Positions 36,305-45,522 of a DNA stretch of 64,000 nt are shown here, piece after piece (within the stretch, counting starts at the first letter, position 1; every line of letters begins with the position of its first letter). The notes under the pieces are model-generated. The model searched no databases. It was not told the DNA's origin and saw only the letters and a list, made by a program, of their open reading frames with translations. Source of the stretch: Nesterenkonia alkaliphila (lineage in GTDB: Bacteria; Actinomycetota; Actinomycetes; Actinomycetales; Micrococcaceae). The position numbers were made by a program, and so were the translations under genes. The DNA lies in the NCBI RefSeq assembly GCF_009758175.1, contig NZ_WRPM01000007.1, forward strand, positions 1 to 64,000, given 5' to 3'.

Positions 36305-37075
36305 ATGGTGGCTGAAACAAGACACTCGGCGCGCAGGAAGGCTTGGTCCCTGGCCCCTGCAGCAGCTGTCGGGGTGCTTGCCGTGTTGCTGACTGGGTGT
36401 TCCGGTGATGCGGAGGCGGATTCTCCCCAGCCCACGGTCTTGGACTCGGCGCCATCGGTGGAGGGAACCAACGACGCCGCCTCCACTCCAGAAAACACAG
36501 AGTCAGAGCAGAGTGCCGAGGCGAGTGGGGAGGCTGAGGCTGACGATCCGGAACCGGTTCCGGCCTCTTCGGAGGGCCCGGCCCAGAACTGGCCGGTGCC
36601 TGAGCCTCCGGATGAGATCTACGAACCCACCGAGGAGGGCGCGGAGGCTGCGCTCCATTATTGGTACGAAGCTCGACACTATGCTCGAGTCACTGGCGAC
36701 TTCGTCCCGCTGGAATACGCTTCCGCCCAGGATTGTGCCATTTGTGACCACGAGCGGGAAGTATTTCAAGAGGTCTTCTCCAACGATGGTTGGTACGTTA
36801 GTGCTCCTGATGAGATCGGGGATCTCTATATCCGTCTCGACTCAGAAGTTCTCGCTACTGGAATTCTGGCTCTTCATGAATCGGACTTCGAAACTTACTG
36901 GCATGGAGAACTCTATAGTGAAACTGTTGCTGACTCTGTAGAAGCCTTCGGATTTGCTCTGGTATACGAGGAGGGACGGTGGCTACTAATTGAGACGAAT
37001 TATCTTGGAGAGTATGACCCGGAGCATTCGGAGCAGCAGGACCCTGAAAGTACCGACAGTGGTGAGTCCCCTTGA
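36305..37075 (+). CDS. DUF6318-like lipoprotein
   Basis: 256 aa from the ATG at 36305 (MVAETRHSARRKAW), which gives an Arg/Lys n-region, a hydrophobic helix and the lipobox LLTGC. A ~70-residue acidic Pro/Ser/Glu linker (TPENTESEQSAEASGEAEAD) follows, then a compact domain with HYWYEARHYARVTGDF, a CAIC pair and YLGEYDP. Anchored outside the membrane; function unknown. The 3' half (about 36640-37060) is AT-richer than the 5' half. The stop overlaps the next gene. Confidence 0.75.
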   Translation: MVAETRHSARRKAWSLAPAAAVGVLAVLLTGCSGDAEADSPQPTVLDSAPSVEGTNDAASTPENTESEQSAEASGEAEADDPEPVPASSEGPAQNWPVPEPPDEIYEPTEEGAEAALHYWYEARHYARVTGDFVPLEYASAQDCAICDHEREVFQEVFSNDGWYVSAPDEIGDLYIRLDSEVLATGILALHESDFETYWHGELYSETVADSVEAFGFALVYEEGRWLLIETNYLGEYDPEHSEQQDPESTDSGESP

Positions 37076-38175
37076 GGTTCCACCTCGCAGCTGTCGGTGC
37101 TGCTGTGCAAGTAGGGGCCATGTTGGGCGGAACTCAGGGTGCTGATCCGCCTGATCCGGAACTGGACATTGATGCGAGACATGATGGACATAACGTAGAA
37201 GTTCAACTTGAGGTGCGGCAGCCGGGGAGTGAGACTTCGGAGCGGGTTTGGGTGCCGGGGGAGAGGTCTTCCGGGGGTGACTCGCAGGGCGGTTCACCGG
37301 GCGATGGTGCTGGGAACGGCGATCAGGCGGGATCTGGCAGTTCGCACTACTGCCTGGGCGTTGCGCTGGTGATGGATCCGCAGTGCGCTTCGATGTTTGC
37401 GTTCCTCAGCCAAAACAGTGGCGGGCTGATTGGTTGCGAAACCGGGGTAACACTCGTTACCGGTGGCGGAGCCGCTCCAAACTCAATCTGCGCCGAGGAT
37501 ATCCCTCCGCAGGTGACCGAGGAAGCGCTGGAAGCCGCACTAGAGACCGGGCCCACCTGGGAAGACGTTCTCGCCCAGATTCCAGGGGAGGTGGAACAGG
37601 CTTTCTCCTCGTTGCCTATCAACGGCGGCAGCGTCAGCTTCGAGGAAGAGTTGCGTGGCTTCGGGTATATCAACCGGCACACCAACATCTTCGTAAGCGT
37701 GGAGTCTCAGGAGTTCACCGAGACACTGCTCGGTATACCCGTGGAGATTCGGGTGATCCCGTCTGAGTACCAGTTCGACTACGGTGACGGGACGGTGCGC
37801 ACGACCCACAGTCCCGGGGCGCCGGCGGCTGAGAGTGGGAGCTTTCAGGACCCACGTTCCCTGGTGGATGCTGAGACTTCCACCTCGCATGTCTACACGC
37901 AGACTGGGATCTTCCCGGTGGCAGTGACCACCACCTTCATCGGTGAGTACCGCCTCCCCGGTGGGGCGTGGACTCCCATCAGCGGCACAGCCGCCGTCCC
38001 GGCCAGTCCGGGCGAGGCCGATATCTGGAAGCTGGATCACCGGCAGGTCTCCGGCGAATGCCGGGATACCAGCTACTGGGGCTGCAACGGGCCTGTCGAG
38101 ATCGGCCCCGGGGACCGGCCTCCGGAGATCTTCGCCGACCAGTACGACGAATCGGGAAACTACACCGGGCCCTGA
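37072..38175 (+). CDS. Secreted PKD-like domain protein of unknown function
   Basis: 367 aa, TTG start at 37072 overlapping the lipoprotein stop (TTGA). A weak N-terminal hydrophobic stretch may be a signal. A Gly/Ser-rich stretch follows (SSGGDSQGGSPGDGAG), then a paired-Cys region (HYCLGV, CASMF, GCET). A PKD-type beta domain at ~residues 230-310 carries YQFDYGDGTVRTT and SHVYTQTGIFPVAVTTTF. Coupled to the lipoprotein gene, so the two probably act together at the cell surface. Confidence 0.65.
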   Translation: MRFHLAAVGAAVQVGAMLGGTQGADPPDPELDIDARHDGHNVEVQLEVRQPGSETSERVWVPGERSSGGDSQGGSPGDGAGNGDQAGSGSSHYCLGVALVMDPQCASMFAFLSQNSGGLIGCETGVTLVTGGGAAPNSICAEDIPPQVTEEALEAALETGPTWEDVLAQIPGEVEQAFSSLPINGGSVSFEEELRGFGYINRHTNIFVSVESQEFTETLLGIPVEIRVIPSEYQFDYGDGTVRTTHSPGAPAAESGSFQDPRSLVDAETSTSHVYTQTGIFPVAVTTTFIGEYRLPGGAWTPISGTAAVPASPGEADIWKLDHRQVSGECRDTSYWGCNGPVEIGPGDRPPEIFADQYDESGNYTGP

Positions 38176-38327
38176 GATTCTCAGGAGCCCCTCGCATATC
38201 GCCGGTCTCGGGCGGTCGTTATGAAGTTATCAAGGTGTCAGGCCCCTATCCGCCGCGGCAGAGGGCTTCTGTGGGCAAGCTGGCCCAGCCCACCACCCAT
38301 CATGAGAGTGGTGCGGTGCTCTCGGGT

Positions 38328-39893
38328 TCAGGCAGCACTGCCTGTGGCCCATGCAGGAGGACTCTCCTCTGTGGTGAACCCCGTGGACGGGGAATCTGGT
38401 GATGCCCGTGCTGGCGGATCAGAGTCTGTGTCCACCCCGGGGAGCAGACCGTGGCTTTTGATTTCGTGATGGGTGTGGCAGAGCACCCAGGAGTTGTTGC
38501 CGTCGGTGGCACCACCGCTCTCGTGGGAGGTTTTGTGATCCACTTCTGACAGAGTGGCCGGTTCGGTGCATCCGTGGGCCTGGCATTGGCGGTCTCTGAG
38601 TTGGATCCCGGCGCGCAGGTTCCCGGTGACGAACCTTGCAGTGGATGAGGCGTCCAGTAGGTTTGGGCGGGTGTGGATCTGCTGAACCAGAGCTTGCCGC
38701 GCCAGGTCGCCAGAACCCGGACCTTCGACCAGTCCCTCCAAAGGGTTCTTCCTGCCGAGCTTCACGACGCGTTCCACCTTCGGAGCCCCGTCAGCACCGA
38801 TAGTGGTGCCGGTGAGGTAGTAGGTGTTCCCTGCGGTCGTATCATTGGCGATCCGGCGGGCCTCAGCAGCAGGGAGGACGAACCGGCCATCACTGCTGAG
38901 TCCCGGAGCCTCAGTTTCGCCTACTAGGGTCTGGAGCGGCACGGTGATATTGATAGTGGCCCCTGTCCTTACAGGACGAGTGATTGAACTCCTAGTCTCT
39001 GACGCCGGGGCAGGCCGGGTTGGGTCCTCAGACGCGGAGCCGGCTTGAAGCCAGCTGCAGAGGATATCGGCCATTCGGTTCGACAGGGTTGCCTCTTCCG
39101 TAGCACGGTCACCTGCACTGGAAAGGCTCTCAGCCTCACCATGGTTGACGGGCCCTGGATTCATCGGGTCAGTGGACTTCTGGGCGTGGGACTTCAGGGT
39201 GCGCTGCATAGTCCTAGCAGCGGTATGGAGATTCTCTTCAAGCCGCGCCAGGGTCAGTGTGGGCAGCAGCGCCCGGAGGGTCGACATCCCGTTGTGATGA
39301 TGGGTGACCTGCACATACCGCTGGCTCCTAGCCCGCTCATACCGGCGTTGATGCCCGGCAGGATCAGCTTCAGCCACAAAGTCTCTGACCTGCTGATCGA
39401 GCACATTCTTGTTCTCCCGCGGTGCCACGGAGGCGAAGTGCTTGTCCAATGACGCGGAGAGCTGGTGCTGAGCCTCAGGATTTCCACTGTTGGTCTCAAT
39501 CAGGTCCCCTGCACCGGACACCAGCCTCTGTAGCCGGGTGAAATCAATCCACCCCTCTTGGTAGGCCTCCCATGCCTGGGGCAACCACTTCCCCGCGGTG
39601 TCAGCCACGCTGAACATCCGCCGGACTTCAGCATCAGTGACTCCCAGCACCACTGCAGCCTCGTGGTGAACGGCTTTCACCGCGGCCTTGCGTGTGAAGG
39701 TGTGCGGCAAGGTCTGAGCCTGCACTGCCAGGCGATGGTCCCGGTAGTCCAACAGATGCTGGATCTTCTCTGCCTCTGCCCGCCGGGCCCGCACCTCGGC
39801 CTCCCATGCCTGGCCCAGCTGCGGATGCTCACTAAGGTGCTCGTGGGCATCAGGCAGCACCGGGGGTGGAACGGGTGCTGGGCTTGGGACCAT
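38328..39893 (-). CDS. HNH endonuclease of the DUF222/13E12 repeat family
   Basis: 521 aa. The long helical DUF222 domain spans ~residues 20-420. The C-terminal HNH motif reads RDRQCQAHGCTEPATLSEVDH, then HESGGATDGNNSWVLCHTHH, with paired Cys and catalytic His. These genes occur in many copies in actinobacterial genomes and sometimes move between them, but biological function is largely unknown. Convergent with the PKD-like gene. An AT-rich stretch lies upstream. Confidence 0.9.
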   Translation of the reverse strand: MVPSPAPVPPPVLPDAHEHLSEHPQLGQAWEAEVRARRAEAEKIQHLLDYRDHRLAVQAQTLPHTFTRKAAVKAVHHEAAVVLGVTDAEVRRMFSVADTAGKWLPQAWEAYQEGWIDFTRLQRLVSGAGDLIETNSGNPEAQHQLSASLDKHFASVAPRENKNVLDQQVRDFVAEADPAGHQRRYERARSQRYVQVTHHHNGMSTLRALLPTLTLARLEENLHTAARTMQRTLKSHAQKSTDPMNPGPVNHGEAESLSSAGDRATEEATLSNRMADILCSWLQAGSASEDPTRPAPASETRSSITRPVRTGATINITVPLQTLVGETEAPGLSSDGRFVLPAAEARRIANDTTAGNTYYLTGTTIGADGAPKVERVVKLGRKNPLEGLVEGPGSGDLARQALVQQIHTRPNLLDASSTARFVTGNLRAGIQLRDRQCQAHGCTEPATLSEVDHKTSHESGGATDGNNSWVLCHTHHEIKSHGLLPGVDTDSDPPARASPDSPSTGFTTEESPPAWATGSAA

Positions 39894-40029
39894 GATCCTA
39901 TTCTATCGTGACGCAGGTCACTTTTCTAGACTCGATGCGGATATTTCTACGATTTTTTATGTCGAATCGAAGTAGACGTCGTCGTAGTGTTTTGTTGGTT
40001 CTATGCTATCGGCAGGGTAGGAGGTGCCC

Positions 40030-40137
40030 TTGATCCCGTCAGCGGATCGGGCGAACTGGATGGCTGCGGGCAAGATCGACGAGCTTCATGAAACTCGCGA
40101 AGGCGTGAAGGAGCCTGCCCTCCGCCTGCGTTCATGA
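40030..40137 (+). CDS. Possible 35-aa small protein
   Basis: TTG start preceded 5 nt upstream by a perfect AGGAGG (40019-40024). The product (MIPSADRANWMAAG..., then KIDELHETREGVKEPALRLR) has protein-like composition. It ends before the GntR operator, so it is probably not on the mmsA transcript. No family recognised; it may be a relic. Confidence 0.3.
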   Translation: MIPSADRANWMAAGKIDELHETREGVKEPALRLRS

Positions 40138-40167
40138 CTGCGTTCAGCAGATGCCACATCGACCAAT

Positions 40168-40179
40168 TTGTCTTGACAA
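40168..40179. promoter_or_regulatory. GntR operator TTGTCTTGACAA upstream of mmsA
   Basis: Perfect TTGTC-N2-GACAA dyad. The same TGTC-N2-GACA core occurs upstream of the Zn-alcohol dehydrogenase (41933-41942) and the gntR gene (45523-45532). The site overlaps a possible TTGACA -35 element. Confidence 0.65.
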
Positions 40180-40277
40180 TAGGACAGATGGGGGTGAGAG
40201 TGGTGCATGACACGACGCTGCACCGGATGGGCTCCCATCCCGGGTGCCAGTCTCTATGCAGAGAGGAACACAGGACG

Positions 40278-41780
40278 ATGGCCGTTACTGAGATTACGCA
40301 TTGGATCAATGGTGCTGAGGACGCTGGAAGTGGTTCCCGGCGCCAGGAGGTATACAACCCGGCAACCGGGCAGGTCACTGGGAGCCTGCACCTTGCCGAC
40401 AGCAATGACCTGGAGAAGGCAGTGCAGGCTGCCCGCAAGGCAGCTGACGCCTGGTCCGAGGTGTCGATGTCCAAGCGGATGCAGGTGATGTTCAAGTTCC
40501 GGGAACTGGTCCATGCCCACACCCAGGACCTGGCAGCGCTGATTACTGCTGAGCACGGCAAGGTCCTCTCTGATGCCGCCGGCGAGGTCGGCCGCGGCCT
40601 GGAGGTTGTGGAGTTTGCCTGCGCCCTGCCGCAGACCCTGAAGGGCGAGTACTCTGACCAGTTCTCCACCGGGATTGATGTCTACTCCTTCCGTCAGCCT
40701 CTGGGTGTGGTGGCAGGCATTACCCCCTTCAACTTCCCCGTGATGGTGCCGCTGTGGATGTCTCCGATCGCTATCGCCACCGGTAACGCCTTCATCCTGA
40801 AGCCCTCGGAGCGCGACCCCTCCGCTTCATTGCTGCTGGCGAAGCTCTATAAGGAAGCCGGCCTGCCTGATGGGGTCTTCCAGGTCCTGCACGGGGATAA
40901 GGAGACTGTGGACGGACTGCTGACTCATGAGCAGATCGACGGGATCTCGTTTGTCGGCTCGACCCCGGTGGCCCAGCACATCCACCAGACTGCAACTGCC
41001 CACGGGAAACGCGTCCAGGCCCTGGGCGGGGCAAAGAACCACGCCGTGGTGATGCCCGATGCTGACCTCGATCTGGCCGCTGACCACCTCTCCGCTGCCG
41101 CCTTCGGCTCCGCCGGTGAACGCTGCATGGCCATCTCCGTGGCTGTTGCTGTGGGCGAGGCCGCCGATGATCTGGTGCAGAAGCTCGGCCAGCGTGCCCG
41201 CGACATCAAGGTCGGCGAGGGCACCCAGCCCGATGTCGAAATGGGTCCGCTGATCACCCCGGCCTCCAGGGAGCGCGTCCAGCGCATCGTCACCGAGGCT
41301 GAGCAGGACGGGGCCGCAGTAGTGGTCGATGGCCGCGATCTGGTGGTCGAAGGCAAGGAGGAAGGGTTCTTCGTAGGCCCCACCGTGCTGGATAAGGTCA
41401 AAGAAGAGATGAGCGCCTACCAGGAGGAGATCTTCGGACCGGTGCTGGCTGTGGTCCGGGTGGATTCCCTGGAGGATGCTATCAAGGTCATCAACTCCAA
41501 TCCCTACGGCAACGGCACCGCGATCTTCACCGGGTCCGGCAATGCGGCCCGGACCTTCAAGCGCCAGGTCACCGTGGGCATGGTCGGGGTCAACGTGCCG
41601 ATCCCGGTGCCGGCTGCCCAGCACTCCTTTGGCGGGTGGAAGGACTCACTGTTCGGGGACCACCACATCTACGGTCCGGATGGCGTGCGCTTCTACACCC
41701 GCGGCAAAGTCATCACCGAACGCTGGCCCCACCAGAACGACGTCGTGACAGCCTCGATGAACTTCCCCTCCCACGACTAG
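40278..41780 (+). CDS. mmsA: CoA-acylating methylmalonate-semialdehyde dehydrogenase
   Basis: NAD-dependent oxidation of (methyl)malonate semialdehyde to propionyl-/acetyl-CoA. 500 aa from the ATG at 40278 with AGAGAGGA upstream. ALDH features: ITPFNFPVMVPLWM, FVGSTPVAQHIH, FGSAGERCMAIS (catalytic C283) and the C-terminal KDSLFGDHHIYG segment diagnostic for MmsA. First gene of a GntR-controlled set with a Zn-alcohol dehydrogenase and a GntP permease; a terminator hairpin follows. Confidence 0.92.
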   Translation: MAVTEITHWINGAEDAGSGSRRQEVYNPATGQVTGSLHLADSNDLEKAVQAARKAADAWSEVSMSKRMQVMFKFRELVHAHTQDLAALITAEHGKVLSDAAGEVGRGLEVVEFACALPQTLKGEYSDQFSTGIDVYSFRQPLGVVAGITPFNFPVMVPLWMSPIAIATGNAFILKPSERDPSASLLLAKLYKEAGLPDGVFQVLHGDKETVDGLLTHEQIDGISFVGSTPVAQHIHQTATAHGKRVQALGGAKNHAVVMPDADLDLAADHLSAAAFGSAGERCMAISVAVAVGEAADDLVQKLGQRARDIKVGEGTQPDVEMGPLITPASRERVQRIVTEAEQDGAAVVVDGRDLVVEGKEEGFFVGPTVLDKVKEEMSAYQEEIFGPVLAVVRVDSLEDAIKVINSNPYGNGTAIFTGSGNAARTFKRQVTVGMVGVNVPIPVPAAQHSFGGWKDSLFGDHHIYGPDGVRFYTRGKVITERWPHQNDVVTASMNFPSHD

Positions 41781-41800
41781 GACTAGTACGCCACTGGCAG

Positions 41801-41842
41801 CAAATGTGCCTGCTGAGCCCCCGGGTCCGGCAGGCACATTTG
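41801..41842 (+). terminator. Hairpin terminator after mmsA
   Basis: Perfect 13-bp arms CAAATGTGCCTGC (41801-41813) and GCAGGCACATTTG (41830-41842) with a 16-nt loop, 20 bp past the mmsA stop. Confidence 0.65.
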
Positions 41843-41932
41843 GCGTGCCCACGGGACTGGGCACCGACTTGAGCAGGGGCAGTTAGCGGTGCGCAGGCGG
41901 CGTCGTCCCTGCGTAGCCCACCCTGCAGACTT

Positions 41933-41966
41933 TGTCTTGACATTACAACTAAGAGGCGCATACTGT
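41933..41966 (+). promoter_or_regulatory. Promoter and GntR operator of the alcohol dehydrogenase-permease unit
   Basis: Operator TGTCTTGACA (41933-41942) overlaps the -35 TTGACA (41937-41942). An 18-bp spacer then leads to TACTGT (41961-41966) as the -10. This geometry lets a bound GntR exclude polymerase. An 11-mer copy lies just upstream (41896-41906). Confidence 0.65.
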
Positions 41967-42013
41967 GAGCCTGATTTTGCTGTGATGCATACCACCGCGG
42001 GAAGGACCTCGAA

Positions 42014-43129
42014 ATGCCAGAATCCCCCTCTTTTGTGCTGGAGGCGGCCAACCAGCCGTTGCGCCCCGATACTGTGACCGTCGCAGGCCCCAAAGCCGAA
42101 GAGGTGCTGGTGGAAGTTGCCGCCTGCGGGGTGTGCCACACCGATCTGCATGTGATCAAGGACGAGGTGGCCTTTCCCAAGCCCGCAGTGCTGGGCCATG
42201 AAGTCTCTGGGATCGTCCGCGAAGTGGGTGAGGGTGTCACTCACGTCAAGCCCGGTGACCGGGTGGCCTGCAGCTTCATCATGCCCTGCGGCAGCTGCCG
42301 TCACTGTCAGAAGGGCCTGGAGGACATCTGCGAGAACTTCTTCAACTACAACCGGCTCGCCGGTCAGCTCTACGACGGCACCACTCGGCTCAGCCGCAAT
42401 GGTGAGGACATCGCCATGTACTCGATGGCCGGCCACGCCAGTCACTGCGTAGTGCCCTCCCGGGCGGTCTTCGCGCTGCCCGAAGGGGTCCCGCTGCTGG
42501 AGTCTGCTGTGCTGGGCTGCAGTCTGTTCACCGGTTATGGCGCGGTCAGCACGGTTGCTGGTGTGCAGCCCGGGGAGACGGTAGCAGTGATTGCCGCAGG
42601 CGGGGTGGGGCTGAGCATCATCCACCTGGCCCGAGCAGCTGGGGCAGAGCGAGTGATCGCCATTGACATCGACGACGACAAACTCGCCCTCGCCCGGGAA
42701 CTGGGCGCAACTGACGTGATCAACTCCGCAACTGCTGACCCGGTGGCAGGAGTCACTGAGCTGCTGGGTCACGGTGTCGATGTGGCCTTTGAGGCGCTGG
42801 GCTCGGTGGCCACTGTGAAGCTTGCTGTGGACATACTGGATGACGGTGGCCGGGCAGTGCTGGCCGGCATCGCCCCAGCAGGCCACACCATGGATGTGGA
42901 CATCACCAAGGTAGTCCGCCGGAAGCTGCGGATCTTCGGCTCCTTCGGCGCTCCGGCCTCCACCGCCATGCCTGAGGTGATCAAGCTGGCAGCAGAGGGC
43001 AAAATCAACCTGCAGAAGCTGATCACCCACCGGTTCGCCTTCGAGCAGACTGACGAGGCCTACCGGCTGCTCAACGAGCGCAAGATTCTGGGCCGCGGGC
43101 TCATCGAGACCAACCCCGAACTGGCCTGA
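42014..43129 (+). CDS. Zinc-dependent alcohol dehydrogenase
   Basis: 371-aa MDR enzyme. Catalytic zinc ligands in CGVCHTDLHVI and GHEVSGIV; structural zinc cysteines in CGSCRHCQKGLEDIC; NAD fold VIAAGGVGLSIIHLA followed by an acidic residue (IDIDDDK), suggesting NAD over NADP. It probably oxidises a hydroxy compound imported by the GntP permease 10 bp downstream to the aldehyde used by MmsA. The exact substrate is unknown. Confidence 0.88.
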   Translation: MPESPSFVLEAANQPLRPDTVTVAGPKAEEVLVEVAACGVCHTDLHVIKDEVAFPKPAVLGHEVSGIVREVGEGVTHVKPGDRVACSFIMPCGSCRHCQKGLEDICENFFNYNRLAGQLYDGTTRLSRNGEDIAMYSMAGHASHCVVPSRAVFALPEGVPLLESAVLGCSLFTGYGAVSTVAGVQPGETVAVIAAGGVGLSIIHLARAAGAERVIAIDIDDDKLALARELGATDVINSATADPVAGVTELLGHGVDVAFEALGSVATVKLAVDILDDGGRAVLAGIAPAGHTMDVDITKVVRRKLRIFGSFGAPASTAMPEVIKLAAEGKINLQKLITHRFAFEQTDEAYRLLNERKILGRGLIETNPELA

Positions 43130-43138
43130 GGAGCACGT

Positions 43139-44695
43139 ATGACACTAGGCCTCATCGGAATTGTTCTCTCGCTGGTCCTGCTGATCACCCTGGCCTACCG
43201 GGGTGTGACCATTGTGGTCGCCGCGCCCATCTCGGCGCTGGTGGCCATGATCTTCGCCGGGGCTCCTATCCTGGCCAACTACACCGAAGTGTTCATGCCC
43301 GCATTGGCAGGCTTCATTCAGCAGTACTTCCCGATGTTCCTCACCGGAGCCATCTTCGGGAAGCTGATGACAATGGCCGGCTACGCCAAGGACATTGCCC
43401 AGGTGGTCACGCGCTGGCTGGGCCCCAAGCGCGCCATCTTGGCCACAGTGCTGACCACCGGTCTGCTGACCTACGGCGGCATCAGCCTGTTCGTGGTGGT
43501 CTTCGTGATGTTCCCGCTGACCCGGGAACTCTTCCGCGCGGCCAATATCCCCCGCCGGCTGATCCCTGGAGCCATCGCCCACGGCATGCTGACCTTCACT
43601 ATGACGGCGCTGCCCGGCAGCCCGCAGGTGCAGAACATCATTCCCGGCCAAGCGTTCCAGACCAACACCTTCGCTGCCCCTGGCCTAGGCATCCTGGGCG
43701 GGACCATCATCTTCATCCTGGGCATGCTGTGGTTGGAGTACCGCAAGCGCAAGCTGATGGCGGCCGGCGAGGCATTTGCAGACCCCACTGAGCTGGAGCA
43801 GAAGAACGGCGGCGTGGGCGGTGGAGCCTCTGCGATGAGTGTAGGAGGCGACGACGCCGGCTCCACTCGCACCCGCACCGCAACAGCCACCAAAACCAGA
43901 GGGAGTTCTGGCGGTGGGAGTGCCGCGGCGGGTGGGGACGGTGAGGCCCATGAGAATCCGGAGGTTCCAGGCGACGATGAGGAGCAGCTGACCCCGCCCA
44001 ATCACGTCCTGCCGTTCATCCCGATCCTGCTGGTGTTCATCGTGAACTTCAGCTTCACCATGTACGTGCTGCCCGCTATGAACTGGGACTATCTCGCCGA
44101 GGACCAGTATGGCGGCATCGTGCTGGAGGACCGACTGAGTGCCTGGGCGGTGATCTCCGCGATGGTGGCGGCGATCCTGAGCATCCTGGCGATGAACATC
44201 AAGCACCTGAAATGGTTCGGACAGGGCTTGATCACCGGTGCCAAGAACGCCCTGCTGCCAATCTTCAACACCGCCTCCGAGGTTGGCTATGGAGCGGTGG
44301 TGGCCTCTTTGGCAGCGTTCGTCATCATCCGGGACGGCATATTCGCCCTCAGCGACAATGCGCTGGTGGCATCGGCCATCTCCACCTCCACCATCTCCGG
44401 TGTAACCGGTTCAGCATCCGGAGGAATGACCATTGCACTGAATGCCCTGGGTGAGGATCTGCGGCAGCTGGCCCTGGACCAAGGCATCAGTCTGGAGGCG
44501 ATGCACCGCATTACGGCGATGGCTTCAGGCGGTCTGGACTCGATGCCGCACAATGGGGCGGTCATCACCCTGATCATTGTCTGCGGCATGACCCACCGGG
44601 AGTCCTACAAGGATGTGGGTATCGTCTCGCTGCTGATCCCGGTCTGCGTCACGGCCATGCTGATTCCGGTGGTGCTGGCCTTCGGCAGCTTCTAG
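43139..44695 (+). CDS. GntP family permease with an unusual central loop
   Basis: 518 aa, ~12-13 transmembrane helices; family similarity in GALFGKLMTM-like AIFGKLMTMAGYAKDIA, GGISLFVVVFVMFPL and the C-terminal SGGLDSMPHNGAV. GntP members import gluconate and other hydroxy acids. Residues ~218-288 form a hydrophilic Gly/Ser/Thr-rich stretch (VGGGASAMSVGG, TRTRTATATKTRGSSGGG) between helices, longer than usual. Cotranscribed with the alcohol dehydrogenase. Confidence 0.88.
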   Translation: MTLGLIGIVLSLVLLITLAYRGVTIVVAAPISALVAMIFAGAPILANYTEVFMPALAGFIQQYFPMFLTGAIFGKLMTMAGYAKDIAQVVTRWLGPKRAILATVLTTGLLTYGGISLFVVVFVMFPLTRELFRAANIPRRLIPGAIAHGMLTFTMTALPGSPQVQNIIPGQAFQTNTFAAPGLGILGGTIIFILGMLWLEYRKRKLMAAGEAFADPTELEQKNGGVGGGASAMSVGGDDAGSTRTRTATATKTRGSSGGGSAAAGGDGEAHENPEVPGDDEEQLTPPNHVLPFIPILLVFIVNFSFTMYVLPAMNWDYLAEDQYGGIVLEDRLSAWAVISAMVAAILSILAMNIKHLKWFGQGLITGAKNALLPIFNTASEVGYGAVVASLAAFVIIRDGIFALSDNALVASAISTSTISGVTGSASGGMTIALNALGEDLRQLALDQGISLEAMHRITAMASGGLDSMPHNGAVITLIIVCGMTHRESYKDVGIVSLLIPVCVTAMLIPVVLAFGSF

Positions 44696-44750
44696 GGCCG
44701 CCGCTGGGCGACAATGAGGTCGCTCAGCGGTACACCGAGGGTGAGCGGGC

Positions 44751-45497
44751 TCAGCGGTTCATCAGAGTGGTCTCATAGGAGTACAGGTCCGCCCGGTAGA
44801 CATGGTCGCCGAACTCAATGGCAGTCCCGGAGCTGTCCAGGGCGGTGCGCTGCACGGTGACCAGGGGAGAACCTGGACTGACGCCCAGCAGCTCAGCCTG
44901 ATCGGCCGTGGCCACTGTGGCTCCCACAGTCTGATGGGCCATCTGGAAATCGGTGCCCTGGCGGCGGATCACGTTGTAGAGCCCATCCTGCTCCAAGGAC
45001 TCGCGGGTGAGGGTCCCCACTGAGAGTGGCAGGTAGTTCTCCATGATGCCCAGGCGCTGGCCATCGATGGAGCGGAGCCTGCGGAGGTGGTACACCTCGG
45101 TCTCAGCCGGCAGGCCGAGCCGGTCAGCCACTTCATCCGCACTGACGACGGTTTCAAAGGTCAGCACACTGGTGGTGGGCTGGACCCCTGAGTCCCGAAG
45201 GTCGTTGTAAAGGCTGGAGAGCTTCAGGCTGCGACGTACCCGCGGGCCCACCACCTGGGTGCCGACGCCGCGGCGTCGCACCACCAGACCATCGCGCACC
45301 AGCTTGTCCATGGCCTGCCGCAAGGTCGGCCGGGAGATGTTGTACCGCTTGGCGAGGTCTATCTCATTCTCCAGCTTGGTCTCCGGAGGCAGTCTGCCTT
45401 CCCGGATGGCCTGCTCGAAGGCCTGGGCCACCTGATGGTAAAGAGGCACAGGGGAGCCGCGGTCAATATCGATCTGCAGATCATCCGGCACGGCCAC
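44751..45497 (-). CDS. GntR/HutC family regulator with UTRA domain
   Basis: 248 aa. N-terminal winged helix: PLYHQVAQAFEQAIREGRLP, then RYNISRPTLRQAMDKLVRDG. The UTRA effector domain from ~residue 90 has ETEVYHLRRLRSIDGQRLGI and YSYETTLMNR. Starts at a GTG. HutC-type regulators typically bind short dyads; TGTC-N2-GACA occurs upstream of this gene, mmsA and the alcohol dehydrogenase, so it most likely controls all three and itself. The ligand is presumably the imported hydroxy acid or a derivative. Confidence 0.88.
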   Translation of the reverse strand: MAVPDDLQIDIDRGSPVPLYHQVAQAFEQAIREGRLPPETKLENEIDLAKRYNISRPTLRQAMDKLVRDGLVVRRRGVGTQVVGPRVRRSLKLSSLYNDLRDSGVQPTTSVLTFETVVSADEVADRLGLPAETEVYHLRRLRSIDGQRLGIMENYLPLSVGTLTRESLEQDGLYNVIRRQGTDFQMAHQTVGATVATADQAELLGVSPGSPLVTVQRTALDSSGTAIEFGDHVYRADLYSYETTLMNR

Positions 45498-45522
45498 GCC
45501 TCCTCAGCACCACTTGTCATCT

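Larger units (their letters stand above)
39894..40277. other. 384-bp gap between the HNH gene and mmsA
   Basis: The left part (39905-39965) is AT-rich and probably holds the HNH promoter. A possible small ORF lies at 40030-40137 and a GntR-type operator at 40168-40179. The remaining ~100 bp before the mmsA ribosome binding site (AGAGAGGA) is leader with no obvious structure. Confidence 0.6.

Noticed and set aside
40134-40277. Upstream start for mmsA
   Set aside because: The extra 48 codons cover the GntR operator and leader; the ATG at 40278 has a good ribosome binding site and the family N-terminus.
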